A stretch of 6,129 bases of DNA from Frankiales bacterium. GTDB taxonomy: Bacteria; Actinomycetota; Actinomycetes; Mycobacteriales; SCTD01. The stretch spans positions 1 to 6,129 of the forward strand of contig JAOPWI010000078.1 in assembly GCA_025965755.1 (NCBI GenBank). The letters are read 5' to 3'. Shown piece after piece: positions 5,093 through 6,129 of the stretch; the first letter of the stretch is position 1, and every line of letters begins with the position of its first letter. The notes under the pieces are model-generated. The model had not been told where the DNA came from. It ran no database searches and worked only from the letters and a program-made list of their open reading frames with translations. The position numbers and the translations under genes were made by a program.

Positions 5093-6129
5093 TCAGCTGC
5101 GGTAGATCGACACCGGCACGCCGATGGTGAGCAGCGGGTAGAGCCGGTCCTGCGCCGAGTTGGTGACCCGGATGCAGCCGTGGCTGGCCGGATAGGTCGG
5201 CACGCTCGGGCTGCCGTGGATGGCCCAGCCCTGCACGAAGTACGCCGGGCGGTACAGCTCGCCCAGCCGGCTCACGCGAATGCCGTTGATCTTGCGCTGA
5301 ATGGAGAAGCGGCCCTCCGGCGTGAACGCCCGGTAGGTCACGCCGTCGGACTCGTACAGCTCGTTGTTGCCCGACGAGATGTCGACGATCCGCTGGAGCC
5401 GGCCGCCCTGCGACAGGTAGAGCACCTGCTTGGTCAGGTCGATCTCGACCGCGCGCCCCGCGGACGGGTGGCGCAGGACGACGCCGCGCGGAGCCGCCAG
5501 CCGGGCCCGGCTGGTCTTGTCGTAGACGCCGGTGCGGGGCAGGCCCTGCGACTTCTGCCAGGCGGTCAGGCCGTGGCGGGTGTCAGCGTCGAACACGCCG
5601 TCGACGGGGCCGACGTCGGCCCGCTGCGCGGCGAGCCGCTCCTCCAGGACCCGGACGTCACCGCCGCGGTCGCCCTGCCGCAGCTGGCGCCCCTCGACGA
5701 CCAGGCCCAGCGCCGGCGCGGCGGCCTGCAGGTGGGCCGGCGCGGCCGGCAGAACCGCGCGGAAGACGAAGCGTCCGAGGGCGCCGGGCGTGACGACCCA
5801 GCGGAAGTCGCCGGCGGACGTGACCGGCACCAGGGCGATCGCCCGCCAGGTGCCGTCCGCAGCGCGGCGCTGCACCTGGACCCGCGCGCCCTGGTAGGCC
5901 GGCGTGAGCCGCCCGGTCAGCGACGCGGAGCGCCCCAGCTCCACCGCCGACGGGGTCAGCCGGCCGGTCAGGGAGGGCTGCAGGGCGACCAGCACGCGGG
6001 CGCTGTCCACGACCGGGCGGCTGGCGGTGCGCAGCACGAACTCGGTCGAGACGCGCGGCGCGAAGCGATAGGAGACGGCGCCGTCCCCGGCCGAGGTGGC
6101 CCGGCCGACCCGGGTGAAGCCGCCGCCAC
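5093..6129 (-). CDS. L,D-transpeptidase (YkuD) with peptidoglycan-binding and Ig-like repeats; 5' end outside window
   Basis: The frame is open to the window edge, so the N-terminus (presumably with an export signal) is missing; 344 residues are visible. L,D-transpeptidases form 3-3 cross-links in peptidoglycan or attach proteins to it, outside the membrane. The first 38 or so visible residues look like the end of one beta-sandwich repeat, and about 45-145 form another (pattern VQVQRRAADGTWRAI, then TSAGDFRW, then GRFVFRAVLP). A PG_binding_1 domain follows at about 147-212 (LRQGDRGGDVRVLEERL, VDGVFDADTRHGLTAWQ). The YkuD catalytic domain occupies about 225-343. It has the signature H304-GSPSVPTYPAS-H316-G-C318-IRV, with the Cys codon at 5174-5176. 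All catalytic residues are present. It ends 6 bp from the stop of the SsgA-like gene on the other strand. A start placed at the GTG at 6037 would cut the first repeat and is unlikely. Confidence 0.93.
   Translation of the reverse strand, partial: GGGFTRVGRATSAGDGAVSYRFAPRVSTEFVLRTASRPVVDSARVLVALQPSLTGRLTPSAVELGRSASLTGRLTPAYQGARVQVQRRAADGTWRAIALVPVTSAGDFRWVVTPGALGRFVFRAVLPAAPAHLQAAAPALGLVVEGRQLRQGDRGGDVRVLEERLAAQRADVGPVDGVFDADTRHGLTAWQKSQGLPRTGVYDKTSRARLAAPRGVVLRHPSAGRAVEIDLTKQVLYLSQGGRLQRIVDISSGNNELYESDGVTYRAFTPEGRFSIQRKINGIRVSRLGELYRPAYFVQGWAIHGSPSVPTYPASHGCIRVTNSAQDRLYPLLTIGVPVSIYRS

Noticed and set aside
1..6129. CRISPR array, tRNA/rRNA, insertion sequence, prophage, toxin-antitoxin or defence module
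   Set aside because: No spaced direct repeats, tRNA-like cloverleaf, transposase or integrase motifs, or composition shift was seen. Essentially all of the DNA is covered by familiar chromosomal genes.

Overview
The window reads as chromosomal DNA from a very GC-rich actinobacterium. G+C is visibly above 70%, with a strong G/C bias at third codon positions and GTG start codons. The clearest marker is the gene order uvrC-rapZ-yvcK-whiA on the minus strand, which is characteristic of Actinobacteria. A protein of the SsgA-like (SALP) family sits beside it. SALPs occur in morphologically complex actinomycetes and are absent from mycobacteria. A sporulating or multi-septating lineage is likely, and Geodermatophilaceae-type organisms would fit, but that genus-level guess is inference.

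Layout, left to right. Positions 1-520 (minus) hold the 5' half of whiA, cut by the window edge. Positions 511-1554 (minus) hold yvcK, 1551-2438 (minus) rapZ, and 2435-4465 (minus) uvrC. Transcription therefore runs uvrC, rapZ, yvcK, whiA, and every junction overlaps by a few bases (ATGA, GTGA, ATGA-type), so this is one operon with probable translational coupling. A 123-bp divergent intergenic region (4466-4588) separates uvrC from a plus-strand SsgA-like gene (4589-5086). That gene converges, with only 6 bp between stop codons, on a minus-strand L,D-transpeptidase (5093 to beyond 6129, 5' end outside the window).

How the genes fit together: UvrC is the incision nuclease of nucleotide excision repair. 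RapZ, YvcK and WhiA link carbon or amino-sugar metabolism, envelope precursor homeostasis and developmental or cell-division transcription. SsgA-like proteins act in septation and sporulation, and the L,D-transpeptidase cross-links peptidoglycan. Apart from uvrC the window leans toward cell wall and division.

I see no mobile element, CRISPR array, RNA gene, toxin-antitoxin pair or defence system, and no convincing new biological system. The points worth a second look are modest: a likely leaderless uvrC transcript, a 12-bp in-frame tandem repeat in the 3' end of yvcK just before whiA, an Arg-for-Lys change in the RapZ P-loop, and an SsgA-like protein with an N-terminal extension.
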